In this document: one piece after another, positions 43,691 through 51,944 of the stretch
How positions within the stretch are numbered: the stretch's first letter is position 1
Layout: every line of letters begins with the position of its first letter
DNA from: Caryophanales bacterium UBA4951
GTDB lineage: Bacteria; Bacillota_I; Bacilli_A; RFN20; CAG-826
NCBI GenBank assembly: GCA_002397465.1
Contig: DHAP01000034.1
Span: 9,088-73,087 of the forward strand
Reading direction: 5' to 3'
DNA: 64,000 nucleotides
Translations under genes and position numbers: made by a program
Notes under the pieces: generated by a model
What the model was told of the DNA's origin: nothing
The model's database searches: none
What the model saw: the letters and a program-made list of their open reading frames with translations, nothing else

Positions 43691-44541
43691 AAATCTGGAT
43701 GCTCGTTTGCATACTGCTTTTGGAGTTCAATGTCCTTAAGCTTCATTTCGGCGATTTCGCTGAAAGGCCCATAGTTGGTTTCTTTGTACCGGCAGACAGC
43801 CCAGTAATACCAAAGATAATTTGAATAGGCCACTGAGATGGCGACTCTGTTTCGTTTTTTCTTATCGAAGGCGGAGCCATAGTAGCAAGAGAGGAAATAA
43901 TCAACTTTAGCTGGATCAAAAATCTCATTTTCTCCGATGACGCTTGCCAAATCGAATTCAGGGACATTGAGTCCGGCGAATTCGAAGTCTATGAGGGTTA
44001 TCTTGTTTGTGACCGGTTCGATGATGACATTGTCTTTCACGAGGTCGTTATGGCAAAGCACCAAAGGGTCAGACGAATAGAAAGAGTAAAAGAGCTCGCA
44101 CATCTTCTCCTCGTTCGGGTCTTTGAGATCATTTCCCGAGCGCTGCTTGTAGGAGTCAAAACGCTGCTTCGGGTAGAATTCGGAAACACAGCCTTTTATC
44201 GAGTGAAGGCGCTTGAGAACGCTGGCGAGGCTTTTTAGTTCCTCCTCCTTCACGTCAGGGCTAAGAAAGCGGTGGTCGCCTTCGATGAATCTGTCAATCA
44301 TGTTGCCGGTTGAATAATCGAAATAAAAGAGCCTTGGCCCTATCCGGTTAGGGGCGATCAGCTTAAGGATGTTGCCTTCGTTGGCAGTGCTATAAAAAGG
44401 CGTGTCAGACATTTTCTTCAAACGAAAAACCTTGTCCCCGTTAATGAGATAAGAGGCATTGTTGAAACCTTCGGTCAGCTGTCTGACGCTCCGAGGGATC
44501 TCATTTGTTATTTTTTGAAAAAGCTGTTCGACTACTGCCAT
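43678..44541 (-). CDS. LicA-like choline/aminoglycoside kinase-family protein
   Basis: 287 residues. Kinase-like fold of the APH/choline kinase family: ATP-binding N-lobe with VFRLKKMSDTPF (Lys) and NEGNIL (Glu), Brenner motif CHNDLVKDNVII (about residue 164) and metal-binding Asp in LIDFEFAGLNVPEFDLAS. The spacing fits choline kinase (LicA), which activates choline for decorating teichoic acids or lipids; small-molecule specificity is inferred. Own promoter and AAAGGTGG Shine-Dalgarno. The 3' end overlaps the VanZ-like gene by 13 bases (convergent). Confidence 0.8.
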   Translation of the reverse strand: MAVVEQLFQKITNEIPRSVRQLTEGFNNASYLINGDKVFRLKKMSDTPFYSTANEGNILKLIAPNRIGPRLFYFDYSTGNMIDRFIEGDHRFLSPDVKEEELKSLASVLKRLHSIKGCVSEFYPKQRFDSYKQRSGNDLKDPNEEKMCELFYSFYSSDPLVLCHNDLVKDNVIIEPVTNKITLIDFEFAGLNVPEFDLASVIGENEIFDPAKVDYFLSCYYGSAFDKKKRNRVAISVAYSNYLWYYWAVCRYKETNYGPFSEIAEMKLKDIELQKQYANEHPDFYLL

Positions 44542-44561
44542 CGGAAACCACCTTTGGTCTC

Positions 44562-44590
44562 ATTGTATTGTCGATGATGGGAAAAGGCAA
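44562..44590 (-). promoter_or_regulatory. Promoter of the LicA-like gene
   Basis: Minus strand: -35 TTGCCT (44590-44585), 17 bases, -10 TACAAT (44567-44562), then a short leader with AAAGGTGG before ATG 44541. Confidence 0.7.
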
Positions 44591-44600
44591 GAAATGAACT

Positions 44601-46022
44601 TTAAAATTCGTATTTTTTAGCGGAATTAACTAAGTTTTTGGTAGATTGTCGGATGCTGCTAATTCTGATGGTGGTGAACTTTTTGACGATTGCCTGCCCA
44701 CTGACTGAGCCTTTTCTCACATCTTTCCGCTCAGCCATCATGACTTCGCCATCGTCTTTTTTGGAGTTGATGAGAGCCACCTCGCAAGCGGCCAATATCT
44801 CATCCTTGGTCGGGGATTCTTTTTTGATCATCACGTGGGAGCCGGTGTCGCCCATCACATGGAACCAAAGATGGTCTTTGGTCGTGTCAAAAAGAAAGCT
44901 GAGGCAGTCATTTTGCTTAGATGAGGTCCCAAATAGTATTTTCGTCCCATGGTAGTCGATGAAATAGGGGATGGAATCCCTCGAGATGCCTTTCCATGTT
45001 TCTTTGCGTTTCTTCTCTTTTTCCTTTTGAGGGGCGATGCTTAGCTCTTTGGCCATGCTTTCTAGGCCTGATTCATCAGCTTCCTTTAAGGCTGAAAGGC
45101 TCAAAGCAACCTCGTCTATTTCCTTCTTCGCCGCCAAAAGGTTCTTTTCTCCCAGACGGACGCTTTCTTTGGCTTTTTTAGAACGTTTGTAGAAAAGCTG
45201 GGCGTTGATCGAAAGGGATTTCGATGGATCCAAAGCGATGGATTTGCCATCCATTTCAATCGACTCATAACGGTTTTTCAAAGAATCCGCCATCTCAGTG
45301 AAGATGTAATCGCCGACGAGATTGTCATTGATGTGAGAAAGCCCTTTGTCTATGTCGTCTTGGATTTTCACTATCTTCCTGTTCAAAAGTTTCTCACGGA
45401 GGCTTAACGACGAGAAAAGGAACCCAAAGCGGTCCTTTTTGCGCCTGTCGGCCAATTCTTTTTCCTTTGTCAGACATGAAAGTCGATATTCTTCGCTGTC
45501 AAAGGGCTCAGCCTTTTTGATAACGAAAGGCTTTTTCTCAGGCGTCATGTACTTAACGCCGCGGAGCAGTGGCCTTTTCTCCTCAAGGCCGCTTTGACGG
45601 TAAGACGCCAAAACCTTTCCATCCTCATCAAGCAAAATCAAATTGCAGTGGTGTGGGAGCATTTCGAAGATGAGGGTTCTTCCCTCCTCTTTATAAACCG
45701 AATTGATGATCGTGAAAGAAAAGGAGACGATGCGGTCCTCGTTCAAGAGATTGACATCGACCAAATAGGCGTTTGAGAAGTCTTTTTTGAGCTGGTCGAT
45801 GAACTTGCTGTCCAAGCCAGAGACGTCAAAAGAATCCTCAGAAAGATAAAAACGGGGATCATTATCGTCTAAGACGATGGCAAAACGATGGAACGGCAAA
45901 CCAGAAACGCGGAAGAATATCGATTTTTCTGAATATAGGAATGGATGCGAGAAGTGTTTGCCAATCAAGCGGCTCTTCTGCTCTTTGAGATAATCGTTAA
46001 GTTCTTGGCAGGAAAGTGACAT
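44601..46022 (-). CDS. rqcH: RqcH/NFACT-family ribosome quality control protein
   Basis: 473 residues, about 100 shorter than Bacillus RqcH (~570). NFACT-N motif NEDRIVSFSF carries the Asp-Arg pair needed for tRNA-Ala recruitment and poly-alanine tailing. A middle coiled coil is at about 255-330, and the NFACT-R domain has DHLWFHVMGDTGSHVMIKK near residue 385. Such proteins bind stalled 50S subunits and add C-terminal alanine tails; older annotation calls them fibronectin-binding proteins. The shortening is mainly in the helical middle. Leaderless promoter (see 46029). Confidence 0.9.
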   Translation of the reverse strand: MSLSCQELNDYLKEQKSRLIGKHFSHPFLYSEKSIFFRVSGLPFHRFAIVLDDNDPRFYLSEDSFDVSGLDSKFIDQLKKDFSNAYLVDVNLLNEDRIVSFSFTIINSVYKEEGRTLIFEMLPHHCNLILLDEDGKVLASYRQSGLEEKRPLLRGVKYMTPEKKPFVIKKAEPFDSEEYRLSCLTKEKELADRRKKDRFGFLFSSLSLREKLLNRKIVKIQDDIDKGLSHINDNLVGDYIFTEMADSLKNRYESIEMDGKSIALDPSKSLSINAQLFYKRSKKAKESVRLGEKNLLAAKKEIDEVALSLSALKEADESGLESMAKELSIAPQKEKEKKRKETWKGISRDSIPYFIDYHGTKILFGTSSKQNDCLSFLFDTTKDHLWFHVMGDTGSHVMIKKESPTKDEILAACEVALINSKKDDGEVMMAERKDVRKGSVSGQAIVKKFTTIRISSIRQSTKNLVNSAKKYEF

Positions 46023-46028
46023 GCTAGA

Positions 46029-46034
46029 ATTATA
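46029..46034 (-). promoter_or_regulatory. -10 element, leaderless start for rqcH
   Basis: Minus strand TATAAT (46034-46029) ends six bases before ATG 46022. No Shine-Dalgarno; the weak -35 overlaps the divergent degV promoter. Confidence 0.5.
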
Positions 46035-46053
46035 GCATCTAGTTGCGTAAATA

Positions 46054-46082
46054 TTGACCTAGTAGCAATAACTAGGTAGTAT
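46054..46082 (+). promoter_or_regulatory. degV promoter with inverted repeat in the spacer
   Basis: -35 TTGACC (46054-46059), 17 bases, -10 TAGTAT (46077-46082). CCTAGT (46058-46063) and ACTAGG (46071-46076) form a perfect inverted repeat spanning the spacer, a typical repressor-operator position. Confidence 0.65.
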
Positions 46083-46094
46083 ATTTTTGTTAAC

Positions 46095-46111
46095 TAGAAG
46101 AGGAACTTCTA
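46095..46111 (+). promoter_or_regulatory. Hairpin enclosing the degV ribosome binding site
   Basis: TAGAAG and CTTCTA (46095-46100, 46106-46111) form a perfect 6-bp stem whose 5-base loop holds AGGAA of the Shine-Dalgarno, just two bases before ATG 46113. Folding would hide the ribosome site. Confidence 0.45.
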
Positions 46112-46112
46112 A

Positions 46113-46982
46113 ATGAAAATTGCCATCAGCGCCGAAAGCACCATCGACCTCGACTCCGCCCACCTTGAGAAATACGACATCCACACGTTGCCGTTCCATG
46201 TCCAAAAAGGTGACGAAGAAGGCTTTGATTTTAACTTTAAAAACGAAGATCTTTTCGCCTATACCCTGAAAACAGGCGTTCTCTGTCATACATCTGCCTG
46301 CAATATCGGAGAGTTGGAGGAACATTTCGCCAAACTCTTCAAAATGGGATACGACAGAATCATCCATTTCACCATTTCCTCTGGCTTATCTAGCGGCTAC
46401 AACAACGCGATGGCGGTCAAAGGCGACAATCCGGCGATTGAGGTCATCGACAGCCATGGAACCTCGGGCGGCATTGCCCTTCAGGCCATCTATGCCTCAG
46501 AACTCCGCGACGCCGGCTATGATTTCGATGAGATCATCAAAAAAGTCTATGAGAGACGCCCATATGTCCAATGCTCATTCCAGTTAGACCGTCTCGACTT
46601 CCTCTATAAGGGCGGACGTTGCAGCAAGCTCGCCATGATCGGAGCGAACATATTGCACTTGAAACCCGAGATCGTCTGCGACAAAGAAGGCAAGTTCAGC
46701 GTCGGAAAGAAATTCCGCGGAAGCACCGAAAAATGCATGTTGGACTATGTCAATGACATGGTCACCATTTACCCTAACTTGGACAAGAAATTGGTCTTCT
46801 TCGATTATTCGACCATGGACCCCTCAATCGTGAAGAAGTGTGAGGAGAGGGCCAAGGAGGCTGGTTTCCGCGAAATCCAAACCTATCAAGCCTGCCCAAC
46901 CAACTCTTATCATGCCGGTCCAAACGTCATCGGAATCCATTTCTATTTCGATGGTGAACACCCTGTCAACAAAAAAGACTGA
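46113..46982 (+). CDS. DegV-family fatty-acid-binding protein
   Basis: 289 residues. The DegV fold is shown by the start MKIAISAESTIDL, the TSACNIGELEEHF segment (family loop that binds the fatty acid carboxylate), the FTISSGLSSGYNNA and IEVIDSHGTSGGIALQA core and the LDFLYKGGRCSK helix. In Firmicutes such proteins (FakB) bring fatty acids to the kinase FakA for phosphorylation; FakA is not in the window. Tight-looking regulation at the promoter and RBS suggests a lipid-responsive control. Confidence 0.92.
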   Translation: MKIAISAESTIDLDSAHLEKYDIHTLPFHVQKGDEEGFDFNFKNEDLFAYTLKTGVLCHTSACNIGELEEHFAKLFKMGYDRIIHFTISSGLSSGYNNAMAVKGDNPAIEVIDSHGTSGGIALQAIYASELRDAGYDFDEIIKKVYERRPYVQCSFQLDRLDFLYKGGRCSKLAMIGANILHLKPEIVCDKEGKFSVGKKFRGSTEKCMLDYVNDMVTIYPNLDKKLVFFDYSTMDPSIVKKCEERAKEAGFREIQTYQACPTNSYHAGPNVIGIHFYFDGEHPVNKKD

Positions 46983-47012
46983 TTCATTTTGTCAGTTTTC
47001 AGATATCGAAAC

Positions 47013-47029
47013 CCTAATAATTGATTAGG
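47013..47029. repeat. Inverted repeat between degV and the ROK-like regulator
   Basis: CCTAAT-AATTG-ATTAGG, perfect 6-bp arms. A 14-base palindrome (47054-47067, A-run then T-run) follows. They could be a weak terminator for degV or operator sites for the adjacent regulator. Confidence 0.45.
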
Positions 47030-47090
47030 ATACTAAATTTTGAGTTGGTATCTAAAAAATATTTTTTGGCATCTTTAAAAAGCAAACACT

Positions 47091-47118
47091 TTGATATTCA
47101 GAAAAAAAGAAGTATCAT
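47091..47118 (+). promoter_or_regulatory. Promoter of the ROK-like regulator gene
   Basis: TTGATA (47091-47096), 16 bases, TATCAT (47113-47118); the leader contains GGGGACAGG just before ATG 47140. Confidence 0.5.
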
Positions 47119-47139
47119 CATGATTGGGGACAGGATTAT

Positions 47140-48141
47140 ATGAATACATCACCTAGCGAAAAAAGAATAATGCAAGCCTTGTTGATCGACGGGGCGCTCT
47201 CAAGAAAAAAACTTGCCGAAAAACTTGATCTTACAGGAGCCGCCTTGACGTTCGGTTCCCAAAATTTGCTGAAGTATGGATATATAAAAGAAAACGGTTC
47301 TCTTGTCAGGAAAAAAGCCGGGAGACGCGAAACCGACATAGCCATCAATGGCGATGGTGCTTCACTATTAGGAATCTCCTGTTTAGATAGCGGTTTCCAT
47401 TTATCTTTCACCGATTTGAGGGGCGATTGCTTCATTAGCAAAACGTTCGCTTCTATCTCTGAGGCGGCCACCTATGCGAAAAACGCCGTCAAAGGAGTTC
47501 CGACCCCGTTAGGCCTTTGCGTTTGCCTACCAAGCTATGACGGTTATGAATCATTAAAGAAAAAAGACCCGGAATTCGTCAAAGAAATCGAATCTTTGGA
47601 ACTAAAAACATATTACGTCGATGACGTAGAGGCACTTGCCTACGTAAACGAGCTATACCATCCGGAAGAAAAGAACTTCCTTCTCATCAACTCATCTAAA
47701 CAGATTTCTTCCAGCGCCTTCGTGGCCTCTCATATCGTCAAAGGACATGATGGCGAGAAAAGCGACATCGGAAACTGGCTCGTGAGACATGGGACCATGC
47801 TCCGTGACGAACTGTCTTTTGAGAATCTATTAGGACGTGATTATGATGACGTGAATGAAGGATTCGAGGCCTTGGCCAAAGACGAAAAGGCCCTCTCTCG
47901 CTACCTTATCGCCATTGCGATGTGCATCGTCAACGCGAATTATCTATTGAGCCTCGACACGGTTGTCTTAAGCGGATATTTGTATGTGTCACATGCCGAG
48001 GTCGTCGATTCTCTAAGAAACATCGTCAAGACCATAGACCCATCTTTTAAAACTGAGCGAATCGTTCCATTTGATGATTTCGCGGAAGTCGATGACAAGA
48101 AGGCCAGCCTTCAGGTCTTTGCCTACGAGTTTTTAGGATAA
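47140..48141 (+). CDS. ROK-family-like transcriptional regulator, degenerate sugar-kinase domain
   Basis: 333 residues. N-terminal winged helix-turn-helix (about 8-60: IMQALLIDGALSRKKLAEKL, then a recognition helix and an Arg-rich wing VRKKAGRRETD) followed by an actin-like fold. The ROK phosphate loop DxGxTK appears as LGISCLDSGFHLSF and the HGxxGEIGH zinc/sugar region as KGHDGEKSDIGN. The Cys-rich zinc motif of ROK proteins is absent. It probably binds DNA but is unlikely to phosphorylate, and may have lost or changed its ligand. Possible targets are the inverted repeats upstream of it and of degV. Confidence 0.75.
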   Translation: MNTSPSEKRIMQALLIDGALSRKKLAEKLDLTGAALTFGSQNLLKYGYIKENGSLVRKKAGRRETDIAINGDGASLLGISCLDSGFHLSFTDLRGDCFISKTFASISEAATYAKNAVKGVPTPLGLCVCLPSYDGYESLKKKDPEFVKEIESLELKTYYVDDVEALAYVNELYHPEEKNFLLINSSKQISSSAFVASHIVKGHDGEKSDIGNWLVRHGTMLRDELSFENLLGRDYDDVNEGFEALAKDEKALSRYLIAIAMCIVNANYLLSLDTVVLSGYLYVSHAEVVDSLRNIVKTIDPSFKTERIVPFDDFAEVDDKKASLQVFAYEFLG

Positions 48142-48500
48142 ATTTAGCTTTTGTGGAAAATAAATAGGCGGAGTGAATCGTTTTCCGCTGCCGCCTAATG
48201 ACCGCCGTACATTGTTTTCGTTTATTAAAAGAACGAAATCGGAATCTTGACCGATCCGCTCAAAAACGCCGTTTCTCCCGGTTAGTCCGCCTTGAACCAG
48301 GGCACAGGCTTTCTCTGTTTCTTCTTTTCGCCTATAAAGAGGATATGGGACGAGACGTAGTCATATAGAGACAAGTGACAAAAATATCATTGCCATGAAT
48401 GGGCTCAGCGCATAAGGCGTCAAAACTGCCGATAGTGTAAGATAGTGTAATAATAAAGCGCTTTCTTAACCTTTTTGACGGTTTTAGGCTGGGCGCGCAT
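48133..48500 (-). pseudogene. Frameshifted gene remnant of unknown family
   Basis: The 403-bp gap between the ROK-like gene and gmk holds three consecutive open segments on the minus strand that join into one protein of about 121 residues if two extra bases are removed. Segment 1 starts at ATG 48500 (MRAQPKTVKKVKKALYYYTI) and stops at a run of four T near 48421. Segment 2 continues in the +1 frame (FDALCAEPIHGNDIFVTCLY). Segment 3 after about 48360 continues one frame further (YPLYRRKEETEKACALV, then NENNVRRSLGGSGKRFTPP) to a TAA at 48133-48135. The composition of each piece is coding-like and the total length is 3n+2, as two single insertions require. I do not recognise the family. Sequencing error or programmed frameshifting are alternatives. 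Confidence 0.6.
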
Positions 48501-48527
48501 GGACAGCCAATAAGAAACGGGTATACT
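48500..48527 (+). promoter_or_regulatory. Promoter of the gmk operon
   Basis: TGGACA (48500-48505), 16 bases, TATACT (48522-48527). The ~10-base leader before ATG 48545 is pure A/T with no Shine-Dalgarno. Confidence 0.55.
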
Positions 48528-48544
48528 TAAAAATACAAATTTTT

Positions 48545-49129
48545 ATGAAAAAAGGTCTCCTCATTATTCTTAGTGGCCCTTCCGGAGTCGGAAAAGGAAC
48601 CGTCAGGATGAAAGTCATGGACGACCCGAGTCTCAATCTTTGGTACTCGGTGTCTTTGACGACGAGAGAGAAGCGCCCTGGCGAGGTCAACGGCCGCGAA
48701 TATCATTTCGTGAGCGATGAGGAATTCAACCGCCAACTCAAGGAGGGGAACCTTCTCGAACATGCTGGATTCGTTGGCCATCAATATGGGACTCCGAAAG
48801 ACAAAGAAGAAGAAAAGAGAGCCTCCGGCGTCAACGTGTTTTTGGAGATCGACGTTCAAGGCGCCACCCAGATATTGTCCAAATGCCCCGATGCCATATC
48901 GATTTTCTTGCTCCCTCCATCTTTTCCGGAACTTGAAAAACGCATCAGAGGCCGCTGCACCGAGGAAGAGAGCGTGATTGAGGCCAGACTCAAAAGAGCC
49001 GCCGAGGAAATCAAGCTTTCCACCCATTACAAATATATCGTCATCAACGATTCTGTCGAAAAGGCCGCCGCCCAGATTAAGTCGATCGTGAGAAAAGAGA
49101 GCGCCGAATTGGCCGAAGAGGCTTTATAA
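48545..49129 (+). CDS. gmk: Guanylate kinase
   Basis: 194 residues, normal length. P-loop ILSGPSGVGKGTV at residues 8-20, then SLTTREKRPGEVNGREYHFV (GMP-binding) and FLEIDVQGA. Phosphorylates GMP to GDP. It opens the conserved gmk-priA-rsmB-rlmN-prpC-prkC-rpe cluster of Firmicutes; rpoZ and coaBC, usually next, are missing here. Confidence 0.97.
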   Translation: MKKGLLIILSGPSGVGKGTVRMKVMDDPSLNLWYSVSLTTREKRPGEVNGREYHFVSDEEFNRQLKEGNLLEHAGFVGHQYGTPKDKEEEKRASGVNVFLEIDVQGATQILSKCPDAISIFLLPPSFPELEKRIRGRCTEEESVIEARLKRAAEEIKLSTHYKYIVINDSVEKAAAQIKSIVRKESAELAEEAL

Positions 49130-49130
49130 T
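49125..49130 (+). promoter_or_regulatory. -10 element, possible internal leaderless promoter for priA
   Basis: TATAAT (49125-49130) covers the end of gmk and its stop, six bases before the GTG start of priA. No Shine-Dalgarno precedes this GTG. Confidence 0.4.
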
Positions 49131-49136
49131 AAATTC

Positions 49137-51338
49137 GTGAAGATACTTGATGTGCTGGTCCAATATTCAGCCCGAGCCTTGGATCGGACTTTTTCTTATA
49201 TCTATAGGGGTAATAAACGCGTAGAGCCGCGTTTTAGGGTCCGCATCGATTTCAATGGCCACCCAGTCATGGGTTTCATCCTCAAGATATACGAGAGCGA
49301 AAAAACTCCGGCCGAGCTTGAAAAAGAGAACGGCTACGCCTTCAAGGAGATACTTGAGGGCGACATTATCGACGAAGAGCCTCTTCTCACCGATTCTTTG
49401 ATGGAATTGGCTGAGAAAGTTTCCTCTTACTATTACTCGCCCCTCATCGGCGTCCTTCAGACGATGCTTCCGCCTTCTTTGTCGCCTCGTTTATCCTCTC
49501 TTCATGGCGTTAAGATCGCCTATGAGAACTGGGTTGAGATCCTTGACCCCTCGGAAGATGGTTTGACGGATAAGCAAATCGAGATATTGCGCCTGGTATC
49601 CAAGAATTCGCCAATCCTCAAGAAAGAGGCCGGATCTCCTTCGATCATCGACAAACTTGTTGAAAAAAACAAAGTCAAGATCGTCAAAAAAGAGAAACAG
49701 CGGTATCACATTCCGGAATCAGAAAAAGAAATACCCCATGAGATGAGCCTTGAGCAAAGGAAAGCCTACGAGAAGATCCTCGAAGAAAAGCGGGGGGTCG
49801 TTCTTCTTCAAGGCGTGACCGGAAGCGGCAAGACCGAGGTCTACCTCCGCCTTAGCGAGAAGGTCCTTTCGGAAGGAAAGAACGTTTTGATGCTGGTTCC
49901 CGAAATCAACCTGACCCCAGCCATGGTCGAATATTTCTCCAGAAGATTCGGCAAGAGCGTCGCCATCCTCCATAGCCAATTGACCCCCGGGGAGAGATAT
50001 GACGAATATCGTCGGATCGCCCGTGGGGAGGCCAGAATCGTAGTGGGGGCCCGCAGCGCGGTTTTCGCCCCGTTATCAGAGATCGGCCTCATCGTCCTTG
50101 ACGAAGAGCATGTCGATTCATACAAACAGGATAACGCCCCGTTCTATCACGCAAGGGAAGTTGCCATCATGAGAGGCGAGATGGAACACGCCAAAGTGGT
50201 CCTCGGCTCAGCGACCCCTTCCTTAGAAAGCAAGGCCCGGGCCATGCGCGGGGTTTATGGCTATGCCGAACTCCCTCATAGAATCAATGAAAAAGCCCTC
50301 CCAAAAACCACGATAGTCGACCTTACCGACAGGAACAATTTCTCCAAGAAGAGCCAAAAGCTCTCCAAACCTTTATTGGAGAAAATCGAAGAAAAACTCG
50401 AGGTCAAAGAACAGACCATTCTTCTAATTAATAGACGCGGATATTGGACGAACGTCATGTGCCCCAACTGCGGGCACATCTTCACGTGCCCTTCTTGCGG
50501 TGGGAACCTCACGTATCACTTTGATGACGAAATGCTCAAATGCCATCATTGCGGCTACGTCGAGACATTCCCGAAAAGCTGCCCGGAATGCGGATCGACA
50601 CGCCTTATGAGGACCGGATATGGGACCGAACGGGTCGTGAAAGAACTGAATGACTTATTTCCATCAGCCAGGGTCGCGAGGCTCGACAGCGACGTCTCCA
50701 AAATCTCCAAGAACCTTGAGACGACCCTTCACGACTTCCACGAGGGCAAATATGACATCCTCGTCGGGACCCAGATGATCGCCAAGGGACACGACTTCCC
50801 GCTGGTCACTCTTTCCGGGGTCGTCTTGGCTGATATCGGGTTGGCCTTGCCGACCTATCGGGCCGCTGAGCGGACATTCGAATTAATCGCCCAAGCCGTC
50901 GGGAGAAGCGGCCGTTCCACCAAGACGGGGGAAGCCATCATCCAGACATATAATCCCACCCATTACGCGATCGTCTACGGGGCGAGGCAGGACTATGAGA
51001 GCTTCTTCAAAAAAGAGATGCAGGAGCGGAAGATATCCCAATATCCGCCTTACGTCTATCTCATCCTCTTGGAATTTTCATCAGCGAATGAGGAAAAATG
51101 CCTTAGCGCGGCCTATTCTTTCAAAAAAGACTTGGAGTCCCAGGGCTTCGAAGGCGTAGACTTAGTAGGTCCGTTGTTGCCGTATTATTCGATGGTGGGT
51201 GGCAAATACAAGAGAATCATTCTTATCAAGCACAAGAACAAAGAACTGATTTCCGGGTATTTGAAAAACCTTCTGAGGGACTATTCGAAAACGGGTTCCG
51301 TCGACATTTCCATCAACGTTGACCCTTTGGACTATTGA
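49137..51338 (+). CDS. priA: Primosomal protein N' (replication restart helicase PriA)
   Basis: 733 residues. N-terminal DNA-binding part, then helicase motifs: Walker A GVTGSGKTEVY near residue 228, motif II LIVLDEEH, motif III GSATPS. A double zinc-binding insert CPNCGHIFTCPSCGG ... CHHCGY ... CPECGS (about 440-490) is followed by motifs V-VI TQMIAKGHDF and AQAVGRSGR. Reloads replication forks after collapse. GTG start with no Shine-Dalgarno. Confidence 0.97.
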   Translation: MKILDVLVQYSARALDRTFSYIYRGNKRVEPRFRVRIDFNGHPVMGFILKIYESEKTPAELEKENGYAFKEILEGDIIDEEPLLTDSLMELAEKVSSYYYSPLIGVLQTMLPPSLSPRLSSLHGVKIAYENWVEILDPSEDGLTDKQIEILRLVSKNSPILKKEAGSPSIIDKLVEKNKVKIVKKEKQRYHIPESEKEIPHEMSLEQRKAYEKILEEKRGVVLLQGVTGSGKTEVYLRLSEKVLSEGKNVLMLVPEINLTPAMVEYFSRRFGKSVAILHSQLTPGERYDEYRRIARGEARIVVGARSAVFAPLSEIGLIVLDEEHVDSYKQDNAPFYHAREVAIMRGEMEHAKVVLGSATPSLESKARAMRGVYGYAELPHRINEKALPKTTIVDLTDRNNFSKKSQKLSKPLLEKIEEKLEVKEQTILLINRRGYWTNVMCPNCGHIFTCPSCGGNLTYHFDDEMLKCHHCGYVETFPKSCPECGSTRLMRTGYGTERVVKELNDLFPSARVARLDSDVSKISKNLETTLHDFHEGKYDILVGTQMIAKGHDFPLVTLSGVVLADIGLALPTYRAAERTFELIAQAVGRSGRSTKTGEAIIQTYNPTHYAIVYGARQDYESFFKKEMQERKISQYPPYVYLILLEFSSANEEKCLSAAYSFKKDLESQGFEGVDLVGPLLPYYSMVGGKYKRIILIKHKNKELISGYLKNLLRDYSKTGSVDISINVDPLDY

Positions 51339-51347
51339 GGATTATGT

Positions 51348-51353
51348 TATAAT
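51348..51353 (+). promoter_or_regulatory. -10 element before the 51373 gene
   Basis: TATAAT at 51348-51353, ten bases after the priA stop; the leader carries GTGAGG seven bases before ATG 51373. -35 is weak. Confidence 0.45.
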
Positions 51354-51372
51354 CCTGTATCGTGAGGTATCT

Positions 51373-51921
51373 ATGATAACAATTTCCGTTTTGGGCCTCG
51401 ACCAATATGTGGTCGGGCATTATAGCAAAGAGCATACGGCCAATTTGGCCAATCTATACGAAACCGACGAGGAGGCCGTCAATTTTTACGCCCCCAACAG
51501 CATGGTCTTCCATAACGGTGTCGAGCAGACTTCCTGGAACACCATCGTGATCGTGAAAGCCCCGCATCGCTGCGAGGCCGTCGAAAGCAAGGTCGCCGAT
51601 TACATCATCAAGACTTTGAGCGAGTTCACGATCAATCTCGAAGTCGAGTTTGAATATTTCGAGGAAGGACATCACTACGAGCATGTGAATTCCTCATATC
51701 CTCGCTTCATCTTGGAAAGCAACCTCGTTGACGTGGAAGCCGATTCCGGCGATGACAGCGACGAAGATGACGAAGAACCCGATCCACGCGACAGAGCGGA
51801 TCTCGATATTGACGACCCCAATCAGATTTTCTTAGGCGATGCCTTTGCCGGCCGTGAACATGAGCTCGATGAAAAAGACGCCCATGACAAAGCCAGCGGT
51901 GAAACCAAGAAAAAGTCCTGA
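51373..51921 (+). CDS. Unknown protein with acidic tail (weak DUF1904/tautomerase-like pattern)
   Basis: 182 residues from ATG 51373, chosen for the Shine-Dalgarno GTGAGG. Residues 1-115 form alternating strands and helices, with SMVFHNGVEQTSWNTIVIV and FEYFEEGHHYEHV, which faintly recall DUF1904 proteins of the tautomerase superfamily. The last ~55 residues are highly acidic with Asp/Glu runs and look disordered. It fills the place of def and fmt in the usual gene order but is not similar to either. Soluble, cytoplasmic; function unknown. Confidence 0.6.
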   Translation: MITISVLGLDQYVVGHYSKEHTANLANLYETDEEAVNFYAPNSMVFHNGVEQTSWNTIVIVKAPHRCEAVESKVADYIIKTLSEFTINLEVEFEYFEEGHHYEHVNSSYPRFILESNLVDVEADSGDDSDEDDEEPDPRDRADLDIDDPNQIFLGDAFAGREHELDEKDAHDKASGETKKKS

Positions 51922-51944
51922 TCAAACGGGCAATGGAGGATGTT

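Noticed and set aside
48453..48466. ATAAAGCGCTTTCT as a cre site for gmk
   Set aside because: It misses the TG of the consensus and lies inside the frameshifted gene remnant, so it is probably coding sequence.
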